From: Acidimicrobiaceae bacterium
GTDB lineage: Bacteria > Actinomycetota > Acidimicrobiia > Acidimicrobiales > Palsa-688
Length of the DNA: 22,271 nt
Assembly: GCA_003156795.1 (NCBI GenBank)
Contig: PMHU01000083.1
Location: 32,662-54,932 of the forward strand
Direction of reading: 5' to 3'
Position 1 is the first letter of the stretch, and each line of letters starts with the position of its first letter. The notes beneath the pieces are model-generated. The model was not told the DNA's origin, did no database searches, and was given only the letters and a program-made list of their open reading frames with translations. Positions 1 to 8,008 of this stretch are shown here, one piece after another. The translations under genes were made by a program, and so were the position numbers.

Positions 1-1
1 G

Positions 2-757
2 GCGGGGTTCCCGCTGGTCTACATGACGGGCGCAGGGGTCTCGGCCGCTCGCGGCTACCCCGACTATGGCCTGCTCACGATGTCGGAGATGGTCGACTCG
101 GCCCGAGTAATCGCCCGATCGGTGACCACGCCGGTGCTGGCCGACGCCGACACTGGGTACGGCAACGAACTCAATGTGACGCGCAGTGTTCGTGAGTTCG
201 AAGCCAGCGGCGTAGCCGGCATCCATCTTGAGGATCAGGTGTCGCCGAAGCGGTGTGGACATCTCGATGGGAAAGATGTCATCGAGCGTGATCGTTTCAT
301 CTCCTTGATCCGTGCTGCCGTCGCGGCACGCCAGAGCGACGACTTTGTCATCGTCGCCCGAACCGACGCCGTTGCCACCAAGGGACTCGGCGAGGCTATC
401 GACCGGGCCAACGAAGCCCTTGCTGCTGGCGCCGACGTCGCATTCGTCGAGGCTCTCGAGTCAATGGAGCAGGTTGCGCTAGTTCCCCGAGAAGTCGCCG
501 GACCGTGCCTGCTCAACGTGGTGCCCTCCGGGAAGACCCCGGTAACTGACCTCAATGTCGCCGAGGAACTCGGTTACCGGATCGCTATCTGCCCGGGCCT
601 TTTGCTCGGGGCCACCGTCCTGATCGGCGACGGAGTGCTCAAAGACCTGGAATCGACTCGAATCCACCCCGGTGGAGGCAATCCCGGATCGGTGGGGCAA
701 CTCTTTCGCCGCTTTGGCGCCGAGGAGTGGGACTGGATCAGGGCAGGTTTCACATGA
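2..757 (+). CDS. Isocitrate lyase/PEP mutase family C-C lyase (2-methylisocitrate lyase or 2,3-dimethylmalate lyase-like), 5' partial
   Basis: The frame is open to the window edge, and the residues before the first ATG (AGFPLVY) already match the family, so the true start lies upstream. Visible family motifs are MTGAGVSA near the N-terminus, the Mg-binding DADTGYGN, and EDQ..PKRCGH. The Cys of KRCGH is the catalytic residue in isocitrate and 2-methylisocitrate lyases, so this is a C-C lyase rather than a PEP mutase or phosphonate enzyme. Lyases of this group split a 2-hydroxy di- or tricarboxylate into pyruvate or glyoxylate plus a second acid. The stop codon overlaps the start of the next gene (ATGA at 754-757), which indicates translational coupling with the LeuC-like subunit. 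The substrate cannot be told from sequence; 2-methylisocitrate and 2,3-dimethylmalate are the best candidates given the neighbours. Confidence 0.88.
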   Translation, partial: AGFPLVYMTGAGVSAARGYPDYGLLTMSEMVDSARVIARSVTTPVLADADTGYGNELNVTRSVREFEASGVAGIHLEDQVSPKRCGHLDGKDVIERDRFISLIRAAVAARQSDDFVIVARTDAVATKGLGEAIDRANEALAAGADVAFVEALESMEQVALVPREVAGPCLLNVVPSGKTPVTDLNVAEELGYRIAICPGLLLGATVLIGDGVLKDLESTRIHPGGGNPGSVGQLFRRFGAEEWDWIRAGFT

Positions 758-2160
758 CCCTGTCCCCGCGCACCCTGGTCGACAAGATCTGGGACCGCCA
801 TGTCGTCGAAGACATGGGCGATGGTTGGGCGCTCTTACACATCGACCGGCACCTCCTCCACGACCTTTCCGGTCCGGGATCTCTCATCGATATCAAGCGT
901 CGGGAGCTTGGGGTTGGCCAACCGAGGCAGGTCCTCGCCATCGCCGATCATCTCGTCTCGACGGAGCCACACCGGATGGCCGAATCGAGCTCCGTGGGTA
1001 GTGCAATGTGGGCTGTACTCAAAGAGGAGACGGATACTGCCGGGATCGAGGTAGCAGGCGCCGAGGACCCGGGCCAAGGCATCGTCCACGTCGCCGGGCC
1101 CGAGCAGGGCTTTGTCCTACCTGGGCTCACGATCATTTGCGGCGACAGTCATACGTGCACGAACGGCGCGCTCGGGGCGCTCGCCTTCGGGGTTGGTTCA
1201 TCCCAGAGTGCTCAGGCCCTCGTGACCCGAGTGCTCCTCCAGCAGCGGCCTCGACAGATGCGGGTCACCGTCACCGGCACATTCGGGACGGCGACGAGCG
1301 CCAAGGACCTCGCCCTGCACCTCATCAGCACGCTGGGCGCTTCGGCAGGCGTCGGCTATGCGATCGAATACGCCGGTCCGGTCGTCACGGCGATGGAGAT
1401 CGAGCAGCGACTGACCCTGTGCAACCTGACGGTCGAGCTTGGCGCCAAGTTCGGGTTGATTGCTCCCGACGAAAAGACGCTCGCTTGGCTCGAGGGGCGT
1501 CGACTAGCCCCAACCGGGGCCGACTGGCTTGAGGCTTGCGCTGCGTGGCAGAGCCTGCACTCCGAACCGGGCGCCTCGTTTGATCGGGAGGAGCAGGTCG
1601 ATGCCACCGGGGTCGACCCAATGGTCACGTGGGGGACCAGCCCCGAGCATGCAGTACCGATCACCGGCACCGTTCCCTTGCCGAGCGACGCCGCCAACTC
1701 CGACCAAGCCAGGTCCTGGTCTGAGGCGCAGGACTACATGGGTGTGGCTGGTGGTAAATCGCTGATCGGCACACCGATCGATTGGGTCTTCATCGGTTCG
1801 TGCGCGAACTCGCGGCTGTCGGACTTGCGCGCGGCATCGGAAATCGTTCGTGGTCAGCGCGTCCCCGACGAGGTCACGGCATGGGTCGTCCCGGGTTCCG
1901 AGCAGGTTCGGCGTGAAGCTGAAAAGGAAGGTCTGGACCGCGTCTTCGTCGAGGCCGGCTTTGCCTGGCGCCGCTCGGGCTGCAGCCTGTGCGTGGCGGC
2001 GAACGGCGACCGGGTCCCATCGGGTGCCCGCTGCGTCTCCACCTCGAATCGCAACTTCGTTGGCCGTCAAGGTCCGGGGGCGCGGACCCACCTTGCCAGC
2101 CCGGTCACGGCAGCTGCGGCCGCCATCGCGGGTCGTCTCGTCGACCCCAGACAGATCTAA
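754..2160 (+). CDS. 3-isopropylmalate dehydratase large subunit (LeuC)-type Fe-S hydro-lyase
   Basis: The product is 468 aa, almost the length of LeuC. The ATG at 754 overlaps the upstream stop and gives the N-terminus MTLSPRTLVDKIWDRHVV, typical of LeuC. Aconitase-superfamily motifs are CGDSHTCTNGALGALAFGVG near residue 130, FIGSC with Cys350, and GCSLC with Cys410 and Cys413. These three cysteines would ligate the [4Fe-4S] cluster and lie at nearly the positions used by E. coli LeuC. The C-terminal STSNRNFVGRQGPGARTHLASP block is also kept. It pairs with the small subunit directly downstream (TAATG overlap). The neighbours, a C-C lyase and a PrpD protein, suggest hydration or isomerisation of a methylaconitate-like or dimethylmaleate-like acid rather than leucine synthesis. 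The family call is firm and the substrate is inferred. Confidence 0.92.
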   Translation: MTLSPRTLVDKIWDRHVVEDMGDGWALLHIDRHLLHDLSGPGSLIDIKRRELGVGQPRQVLAIADHLVSTEPHRMAESSSVGSAMWAVLKEETDTAGIEVAGAEDPGQGIVHVAGPEQGFVLPGLTIICGDSHTCTNGALGALAFGVGSSQSAQALVTRVLLQQRPRQMRVTVTGTFGTATSAKDLALHLISTLGASAGVGYAIEYAGPVVTAMEIEQRLTLCNLTVELGAKFGLIAPDEKTLAWLEGRRLAPTGADWLEACAAWQSLHSEPGASFDREEQVDATGVDPMVTWGTSPEHAVPITGTVPLPSDAANSDQARSWSEAQDYMGVAGGKSLIGTPIDWVFIGSCANSRLSDLRAASEIVRGQRVPDEVTAWVVPGSEQVRREAEKEGLDRVFVEAGFAWRRSGCSLCVAANGDRVPSGARCVSTSNRNFVGRQGPGARTHLASPVTAAAAAIAGRLVDPRQI

Positions 2161-2810
2161 TGGTCACTGCACCCTTCACCGTCGTACGGAGCCGCGCCGT
2201 CCCGCTGCTCATCCCCAACGTCGATACCGACGTCATTATCCGGGTCGAACGCATGATGAGTTCGGATCCCGACCATCTGGCCAAATGGGCTTTCGAGTCG
2301 ATCCGGTATGACTCCAGCGGCGCACCGAGAGAAGACTTCGTACTGAATGACCCTGAGTACGTCGGTTCAGAGATCCTGCTCGCTGGCGACAATTTTGGCT
2401 GCGGATCTTCCCGCGAACCTGCCGTGTGGGCGGTGATGGGTCTTGGGTTTCGTTGTGTGATCGCCCCCAGCTTCGGTGACATCTTCGCCGCGAACTGCCT
2501 CACCAACGGCGTTCTCCCTGTGTCGCTCCCTGCTGATGCCGCCGAACAGCTGGCAGCAGGCGCTCGCCGCTTCGAAGAGATAACGGTAGACCTGCCGTCT
2601 CAAGAGATACGGCTTGAGTCTCGCTGTTGGACTTTCGACATTGGCCGGGTTCACAAGCTGATGCTCGTCGACGCCCTCGATGAGATGGCACTCGCGATTC
2701 GGCACCTCAAAACCGTCGAGCGCTGGGAGATCCGAGATCACAACGAGCGCCCATGGGCCTGGACGCAGGGGCGACAGGCCGGAATGGACTTAGGAGAGCA
2801 CTCACCATGA
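2160..2810 (+). CDS. 3-isopropylmalate dehydratase small subunit (LeuD)-type swivel domain protein
   Basis: The product is 216 aa, slightly longer than usual LeuD (about 200 aa). The start is the ATG at 2160, which shares its A with the stop codon of the large subunit and gives the family-like N-terminus (VVRSRAVPLLIPNVDTDVII). The longer open frame upstream is only read-through over the large subunit. The swivel-domain signature is NFGCGSSREPAVWAVMGLGF, followed by CVIAPSFGDIFAANCLTNGVLPV; the CGSSRE loop contributes to substrate binding in this family. It should form the heterodimeric hydro-lyase with the product of 754-2160. The last codons overlap the next start (ATGA at 2807-2810). The C-terminal tail of about 20 residues (RPWAWTQGRQAG...) is an extension I cannot assign. 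Confidence 0.92.
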   Translation: MVTAPFTVVRSRAVPLLIPNVDTDVIIRVERMMSSDPDHLAKWAFESIRYDSSGAPREDFVLNDPEYVGSEILLAGDNFGCGSSREPAVWAVMGLGFRCVIAPSFGDIFAANCLTNGVLPVSLPADAAEQLAAGARRFEEITVDLPSQEIRLESRCWTFDIGRVHKLMLVDALDEMALAIRHLKTVERWEIRDHNERPWAWTQGRQAGMDLGEHSP

Positions 2811-4225
2811 CAACCATCGCCGAGAACGAACGCACCAAAAGCCTAGCGAGTTGGGTCAGCGGTCTACAGGCCCACGACATTCCGCCGGCCGTCCTGGAAC
2901 GAGCCAAATACCTGCTCCTCGACGGTGTCGGCTGCGCGCTCGTCGGGGCTCAACTGCCCTGGTCCCGTGTTGCGGTCGAGGCAGTGCTCGAGTTCGAAGG
3001 TGAGGGGAGTGAACCCATCATCGGCTGGGGCCGCACTGCCAGTGCACCTGCCGCCGCCCTGCTCAACGGCACCTTCATTCAGGGCTTCGAGCTCGACGAT
3101 TTCCACCCGACCGCGCCCGTCCATACCGCGTCGCTCCTTGTCCCTTCATTGCTTGCGGCTGCGGGTGTGGCCGACACCAGCGTCACTGGAATCGACCTGC
3201 TGACCGCGGCGGTCGTCGGTTGCGAGGTCGCACCCCGCATCGGTCTCGCTCTTCACGGGGCGGACATGCTGACCCGAGGGTGGCACTCGGGACCTGTCTT
3301 CGGAACCCCGGCCGTCGGAGCCGCAGTTGCCAATCTCTTCAGGCTCGATGAAGAGCAGGTCGAACACGCAGTCGCGCTCGGCGCCACCCAGGCCTGTGGC
3401 CTCATGGCTGCTCAGTTCGGTGCCATGAGCAAACGCATGCACCACGGCTTTGCCGCGCGCAACGGGCTCTACGGAGCTCTCCTCGCCAGACGGGGCTATA
3501 CGGGCATAGAGAATGTTTTCGACCTTCCGTGGGGCGGGTACTTCTCTGTCTTCGGGGAGGGCCACGATCCAGACGCCAGCCAGCTCACGAGCGAGCTAGG
3601 TGAGCGGTGGGAGACCGAGCGGATCGTCCTCAAGCCTTATGCCGCCCAAGGTGGGCTACACGCATCGATCGACATCATTCTCGATCTCTGCCGGGACCAT
3701 GATCTCGAGGCTGACGACGTTCGATCAATCGAAGTCGATCTCTCCGAACCCATCTACCACCACAGCTGGTGGAAGGCCGAACGACCCCTCGCCCCCATAG
3801 GGGCCCAGATGCATATCGGCTATGCCATTGCTGTCGCCGTCCTCGACAAGCAGGTGCTCGCGCAACAGTTCTCGCCCTCGCGGCTGGTCTCGGAAGACGT
3901 CTGGGATCTGCTGGCCCGAGTCACCGCGAACCATCGAACCGACTTCGACGACGCCGGTCCGATCGGTCGTGGCCAAACCGAAGTTCGCGTAACTCTGAGA
4001 ACCGGAAAGCAGCTCAGCGGGAGCCAGTTCGCATCGCGCTCGGCCATGCGGCCGCTCGCAAGCGAAGAGATCGTCCAGAAGTTCAGGGCGCTCACGGCCG
4101 GCGTGGTCGACTCAGCGCGCCAGCGAGCCATAGTTGAACGCTTCGCGACTCTGGAGGAGTGCGTCGATCTCGGCGATCTCAGGTCGCTACTCGCCGATCC
4201 GGTGGGCTCAGTCTTCGAACTCTGA
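2807..4225 (+). CDS. MmgE/PrpD family protein (2-methylcitrate dehydratase-like or cis-aconitate decarboxylase-like)
   Basis: The product is 472 aa, a normal MmgE/PrpD length. The start at 2807 is preceded by AGGAGAG at good spacing and overlaps the LeuD-like stop. Visible family features are the N-terminal all-helical domain (LLLDGVGCALVGAQLPWSR), the conserved segment FIQGFELDDFHPTAPVHTASLLVP around residues 90-115, HSGPVFGTPAVGAAVANLF, and the basic patch AQFGAMSKRMHHGFAARNG. Family members dehydrate 2-methylcitrate, decarboxylate cis-aconitate, or epimerise substituted succinates; sequence alone does not separate these. In this operon a dehydratase that feeds an aconitase-like isomerase and a C-C lyase is the simplest reading. 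The gene ends 41 bp from the convergent flavoenzyme, and no clear terminator hairpin lies between them. Confidence 0.9.
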   Translation: MTTIAENERTKSLASWVSGLQAHDIPPAVLERAKYLLLDGVGCALVGAQLPWSRVAVEAVLEFEGEGSEPIIGWGRTASAPAAALLNGTFIQGFELDDFHPTAPVHTASLLVPSLLAAAGVADTSVTGIDLLTAAVVGCEVAPRIGLALHGADMLTRGWHSGPVFGTPAVGAAVANLFRLDEEQVEHAVALGATQACGLMAAQFGAMSKRMHHGFAARNGLYGALLARRGYTGIENVFDLPWGGYFSVFGEGHDPDASQLTSELGERWETERIVLKPYAAQGGLHASIDIILDLCRDHDLEADDVRSIEVDLSEPIYHHSWWKAERPLAPIGAQMHIGYAIAVAVLDKQVLAQQFSPSRLVSEDVWDLLARVTANHRTDFDDAGPIGRGQTEVRVTLRTGKQLSGSQFASRSAMRPLASEEIVQKFRALTAGVVDSARQRAIVERFATLEECVDLGDLRSLLADPVGSVFEL

Positions 4226-4266
4226 CCCTCGTCGGCTCAGGTACCCGGTGAGAGCAGGATTCGCGT

Positions 4267-5292
4267 TCAGACCGGCAGGAAGGGAAAGGCGACCGTGTCG
4301 ATTCCGGCCAGCTGACAGCCGAGGCCGACGGCGAGGCGGGAGGAGAAGATGACGTGGGTGCGAGCGGTAGCAAGGTCGCGGCGCATCCTGTCGAGGATCG
4401 AGTCCGGCCTGATGGAGGCAGATCCCATGAGCGCGCACGCAGTGTCGAGCGCTGCGAGCCCGGCGTTCATCGCCTCGAGGCAGGCGAGTCCGATGCGGGC
4501 GCTCACCGCTCGTGGTGGCTGGTCGCCGACGACGGCGTGCTGGTAGGCGTCGTCGACGGCGTCGAGGAGGGAGGACCTGGCGCCATGGAGCCGCGTGGCG
4601 GCCCGTCCGAACTCGAGATGGGCGACGGGATCGTCGGCCAGTGCCAGGCGACGGCCCGGAGGGGGCGGATTCTTCGACTGGGCGTCGACTTCGGAGGTGA
4701 CGACGTCGAGGGCGGCGCGGCCGATGCCGAGTGGAACCGCCCCGAGGCAGGGTCCGAGCATGTCGAAGGATCGCAGGCGGAAGATCGCATCGTCGGGCCA
4801 CATCGGATCCCAGAGCGTGCCGATGCGGTCACGGGGAACCAGGACGTCGACGGCGGTGATGTCGTCGCTGCCGGTCCCCCTCATCCCGACCGTGTCCCAG
4901 GTTTCCTCGACGGTGAACTGGTCCTCGGTCAGAACCGCCAACCGTAGGACCGGCGAGCCGTCGGGATTGAGCTCGATCGGCTTGCCTCCCTCGAAGAGCA
5001 TCACCCCGCTGGCGGCGGTGGCGGCGTGGCGGCAGCCGCTGGCGTAGGTCCAACGCCCCGAGATCAGGTACCCGTCGCCGCTGACGACGGCCCGTCCGCC
5101 CGGCGCGAACGGCCCCGCGCTCGGCCGGCTCTCGTCCCGGAACACCTCCTTCGCCTCCTGCTCGGGGAGCATCCCAGCCAGGTAATTGGTGCCGATCCCG
5201 ATACCCACGCACCAGCCGGCCGAGCCGTCGGCACGAGATACTTCCTCCACCACATCGATGAGCCGCAAGCCTCTCATCCTGCGGGAGCTCAT
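4267..5292 (-). pseudogene. Acyl-CoA dehydrogenase-fold flavoenzyme (monooxygenase/dehydrogenase), N-terminally truncated
   Basis: The open frame is 341 aa and begins almost at once with the family segment LIDVVEEVSRADGSAGWCVG, which normally lies about 60-70 residues into a protein of roughly 390 aa. The N-terminal helical domain is therefore missing. What remains is the middle beta domain (SGRWTYASGCRHA at about 78-90, VEETWDTVGMRGTGSDD at about 128-144) and the C-terminal helical domain (SILDRMRRDLATARTHVIFSS). The motifs fit the branch of acyl-CoA-dehydrogenase-like enzymes that includes HsaA-type flavin-dependent hydroxylases and related acyl-CoA dehydrogenases. No ribosome binding site or promoter is evident before the ATG at 5292, and that ATG lies inside the remnant of the opposite-strand TetR gene. 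It is probably a remnant. A short functional protein is possible but unlikely because part of the FAD/substrate fold is gone. Confidence 0.75.
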
Positions 5293-5719
5293 CGAGCAGG
5301 CGGTTTCGGGTTCTGACCATCCCGTCCCGGCCGAGGAGCGCGACTACGTGCTGGCCATCCGAGCCGAGCCCGACCCGAGGCGCAAGCTCGCCATCTACGC
5401 CGGCGCCGTGCGGCGGACACAGCAACGGCTGGCACCGTTGTTCCGCGTCATACGGGAGGCGGTGCCGAGCGAGCCGGAGGTGGCCGCGGTGTGGAAGGAG
5501 ATCAGCGACCGCCGGGCCGCCAACATGCGCACCTTTATCACCGACGTCAACACCACCCACGCCCTGCGGGAAGACCTCACTGTCGAGCAGGCGGCCGACA
5601 TCGTCTGGACGCTCAACAGCTCCGATGTCTACCTGCTCCTCACCGAAGAGCGGGGCTGGTCACCCGAGGAGTTCGAGCGGTGGCTGGCCGACGGCTGGAT
5701 CCGGTTGTTGCTTCACTGA
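5258..5719 (+). pseudogene. TetR/AcrR regulator remnant lacking the HTH domain
   Basis: From about 5270 the frame encodes a typical TetR ligand-binding domain: LRELIEQAVSG, then AIRAEPDPRRKLAIYAGAVRRTQQRLAPLFRVIREA, a central helix with RRAANMRTFITDV, and a C-terminal DIVWTLNSSDVYLLLTEERGWSPEEFERWLADGW. The roughly 60-70 residue N-terminal helix-turn-helix region is absent. Upstream in the same frame there is only antisense read-through of the flavoenzyme gene. The ATG at 5258 is the only nearby start and has no convincing ribosome binding site. The protein could not bind DNA in the usual way. It shares its break point with the divergent flavoenzyme remnant, so the two were probably a normal divergent regulator-target pair before a deletion. 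Confidence 0.78.
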
Positions 5720-5756
5720 AGCGCACCTCTCAGATGCGTGCCGACGGGGGAGGGAT

Positions 5757-6482
5757 TCAGTCGGTGACCGTCGACGCGATTCCTCGGATGAGGATGTCCA
5801 GACCGAAGTCGAAGCGCTCGTCGCCGTCACCACTGGTGAGGGCGACGGCCATGGCGGAGAGGTGGGGGAACCGGTCCGGCGGCAGGGCGCTCCAGTATGC
5901 GCGGAGTTCGGTGTAGTACGGGTCGTCGGGTCCGCCGGCAGAGGCCCGGGCTTCCATGCTCTCTTCGACCGCGGTGGCCGTGATGTAGAGCGCCAGGATG
6001 TCCATCGAGAGCGCCGCGACGCGCCGGCTGACCCCGCCGGCGCTCAGGATGGCCAACATGGTCTCGAGAAGGGGTAGGGTCTGCTCCCCGGACGGGGCGA
6101 TTCCGAGCGTTGCCCGGGCCAGGTCGCCGTGTCTGGCGTAGGCGGCCCGTGCGCTGCGGGCGATCTCTTTTAGCTGCTCCTGCCAGCGGTCGGGATCGGC
6201 GCGCTCGGGTAACGGCACCTCGCCGCTCACCCGGTCGAGCAGGGCCTCGATCATCTCGTCTTTGTCGCCGACGTGGGCGTAGAGGGATGCCGGGCCGGTG
6301 TCGAGGGCGTCGGATACCCGGCGCATGGTCAGGGCGTCGAGTCCTTCGGCGTCGACGATCTGGAGGGCGGCGTCGAGGATGGCCTCCCGGCTCAACCGGC
6401 GGGTGGCCCGTCGGGCCACGGGGTTGGCCCGTCCCCGGCGGCGGGGTTGGGGCGGGAGGGCCGCGGCCTGGTCGACGGACAC
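5757..6482 (-). CDS. TetR/AcrR family transcriptional regulator (repressor of divergent MFS pump)
   Basis: The product is 241 aa with a GTG start at 6482. The HTH region lies at about residues 30-76 (REAILDAALQIVDAEGLDALTMRRVSDAL, then GPASLYAHVGDKDEM as recognition helix and following turn). The remaining two thirds is a helical ligand-binding domain ending in RFDFGLDILIRGIAS, of the tetracycline-repressor-like C-terminal type. About 25 Arg/Pro-rich residues precede the HTH. A TANNNT-type -10 (TAGGAT, 6495 to 6490 on this strand) is 7 nt before the GTG and there is no Shine-Dalgarno, which suggests a leaderless mRNA. It is divergent from the MFS gene at 6535 across a short region with three GAAC-N3-GTTC palindromes, so autoregulation and control of that pump are expected. 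The inducing drug is unknown. Confidence 0.9.
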   Translation of the reverse strand: MSVDQAAALPPQPRRRGRANPVARRATRRLSREAILDAALQIVDAEGLDALTMRRVSDALDTGPASLYAHVGDKDEMIEALLDRVSGEVPLPERADPDRWQEQLKEIARSARAAYARHGDLARATLGIAPSGEQTLPLLETMLAILSAGGVSRRVAALSMDILALYITATAVEESMEARASAGGPDDPYYTELRAYWSALPPDRFPHLSAMAVALTSGDGDERFDFGLDILIRGIASTVTD

Positions 6483-6489
6483 GGTTGAA

Positions 6490-6552
6490 ATCCTACCTTG
6501 ACACGAACGCTGTTCGTGTAGAACACTGTTCGTAATGACAAACAGTGTTCGT
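6490..6552. promoter_or_regulatory. Divergent promoter with three GAAC-N3-GTTC operator palindromes
   Basis: Three 13-bp units occur here: GAACGCTGTTCGT (6505-6517), GAACACTGTTCGT (6521-6533) and AAACAGTGTTCGT (6540-6552). The first two contain perfect GAAC/GTTC arms around 3 nt and the third has one mismatch. The first expands to a perfect 8-bp inverted repeat (ACACGAAC-GCT-GTTCGTGT, 6501-6519). The second and third also form a larger 10-bp inverted repeat (6521-6530 with 6541-6550). For the + strand gene, TTGACA (6498-6503) and AACACT (6522-6527) are 18 bp apart, and the ATG follows 7 nt later. The third unit lies inside the first codons of the MFS gene. A TetR dimer here would cover the -35, the -10 and the start codon. 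Confidence 0.75.
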
Positions 6553-7965
6553 ACCCCATCCCCGGCCCAGTCGGCCGTCTACCGCCACCGGTGGTTGATC
6601 CTGGCCGTCGTGCTCGCGGCCGAGTGCATGGACCTCATCGACTCGACAGTCGTCAACGTGGCCGCGCCCTCGATCGCCCGGGACTTCCACGCCTCTTCGA
6701 CCGCGCTGGTGTGGATCGTGAGCGGCTACCCGTTGGCCATCGGGATCGGCCTGATCACCAGCGGCCGGCTGGGCGATCTGGTGGGCCGACGACGGATGTT
6801 CCTGGTCGGCGCCGTCGGCTTCGTGTTCGCCTCGGTCCTCTGCGGAGCAGCACCCGACGCCGGGTTCTTGGTAGCGGCCCGGCTGGTCCAGGGCCTGTTC
6901 TCGTCCATGATGCTGCCCCAGGGCCTCGGGGTCTTGCGGGAGGTTTTCCCCGACGACGAGCAGCAGAAGGCCTTCGGCCTCTTCGGCCCCGTCATCGGGC
7001 TCTCCGCCGTGTTCGGCCCTCTTATCGGTGGCGGCCTCATCGACTGGGACCTCTTCGGCAGCGGGTGGCGCATGGTGTTCTTCATCAACGTCCCCCTGGG
7101 GGTGGCCGCCATACTCGCCGGCCGTCGCCTCCTTCCCGCCAACCAGCCCGACCGTCAGATCCGCCTCGATTTCGTCGGCACCGGTCTGGTCGCGGTGTTC
7201 TCGCTGCTGATCGTCTATCCCCTGATCCAGGGCCGGGCCGAAGGATGGCCGTGGTGGACCTACGCCTCGATGGCCGCGGGCGTGGTCGTCCTCGGGATCT
7301 TCGCCCTCAACCAGCGGTACCGGGACCGGACCGGCAAGTCGACGTTGGTGACGCCCAGCGTGTTCGCCCACCGCGCTTACTCCTCGGGTCTCCTTTTCTT
7401 CCTGTTGTTCTTTGCCGGTTTGAGCGGGTCGGTGCTCTGCGTCACCCTCTTCCTACAGTTCGGGCAGGGTTTCACGCCCATCCGCGCCGCCATCTGCACC
7501 GTCCCGCTCTCCGCCGGCCTGGTCGCTGGCGCCGGCTTGTCCGGCGGGTTGCTCGGGCCCAAGTTCGGCCGGCGCACCTTGCAGGCCGGGGTGGCGGTGA
7601 GCGGTCTCGGCTGGGGGCTGCTGATCCTGGCCCTCCGGGGCCACGGGACGGTCGGCTTCGTCGACTTGATGCCCGGCCTCTTCGCGGTTGGCATCGGGCT
7701 CGGTCTGGTCAGCCCGCCGCTGTTCGACATCGTCCTGGCGTCGGTCACCGAACGAGAGATCGGGTCGGCCTCAGGTGTGCTCAATGCTGGCCAACAGCTG
7801 GCCGGCTCCATCGGGGTCGCCGTCCTCGGGACCGTCTTCTTCGATACCGTTTCCGGCGGGAATTTCCACCGGGGATTCTCCGACGTGCTCGCCATCGAGC
7901 TGGTCGCCTCGGTGGTCCTCCTCGGCCTGTCTCTGCTCCTGCCCCGCCGGGCCCGCGCCGACTGA
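6535..7965 (+). CDS. MFS transporter, DHA2 (EmrB/QacA-like) drug:H+ antiporter family
   Basis: The product is 476 aa, a length that fits 14 membrane segments. The first membrane segment carries the acidic site of the family (MDLIDSTVVNVAAPSI, Asp36). Motif A follows at GRLGDLVGRRR (about residues 77-87), and the antiporter motif C region is GPVIGLSAVFGPLIGG near residue 160. The FFINVPLG segment at about 180 is also typical. This is an inner-membrane proton-coupled exporter of drugs or toxic metabolites; the substrate cannot be read from sequence. The start at 6535 has no Shine-Dalgarno but lies 7 nt after a -10-like hexamer, so a leaderless transcript is likely. Translation begins inside the operator array, which suits tight repression by the divergent TetR. 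Confidence 0.92.
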   Translation: MTNSVRTPSPAQSAVYRHRWLILAVVLAAECMDLIDSTVVNVAAPSIARDFHASSTALVWIVSGYPLAIGIGLITSGRLGDLVGRRRMFLVGAVGFVFASVLCGAAPDAGFLVAARLVQGLFSSMMLPQGLGVLREVFPDDEQQKAFGLFGPVIGLSAVFGPLIGGGLIDWDLFGSGWRMVFFINVPLGVAAILAGRRLLPANQPDRQIRLDFVGTGLVAVFSLLIVYPLIQGRAEGWPWWTYASMAAGVVVLGIFALNQRYRDRTGKSTLVTPSVFAHRAYSSGLLFFLLFFAGLSGSVLCVTLFLQFGQGFTPIRAAICTVPLSAGLVAGAGLSGGLLGPKFGRRTLQAGVAVSGLGWGLLILALRGHGTVGFVDLMPGLFAVGIGLGLVSPPLFDIVLASVTEREIGSASGVLNAGQQLAGSIGVAVLGTVFFDTVSGGNFHRGFSDVLAIELVASVVLLGLSLLLPRRARAD

Positions 7966-8008
7966 AGAGCCCGCGCCGCCGAAGAATCGGTTGCTGCTCG
8001 TCGTTGTT

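Noticed and set aside
754..2810. True leucine-biosynthesis leuCD
   Set aside because: Sequence motifs would allow it, but the operon partners are a C-C lyase and a PrpD protein with no leuA, leuB or leuD-associated context; kept as a possible alternative only.
5258..5719. Complete small regulator gene
   Set aside because: The HTH region is absent and there is no ribosome site; the sequence begins mid-domain at the same point where the opposite gene is cut.
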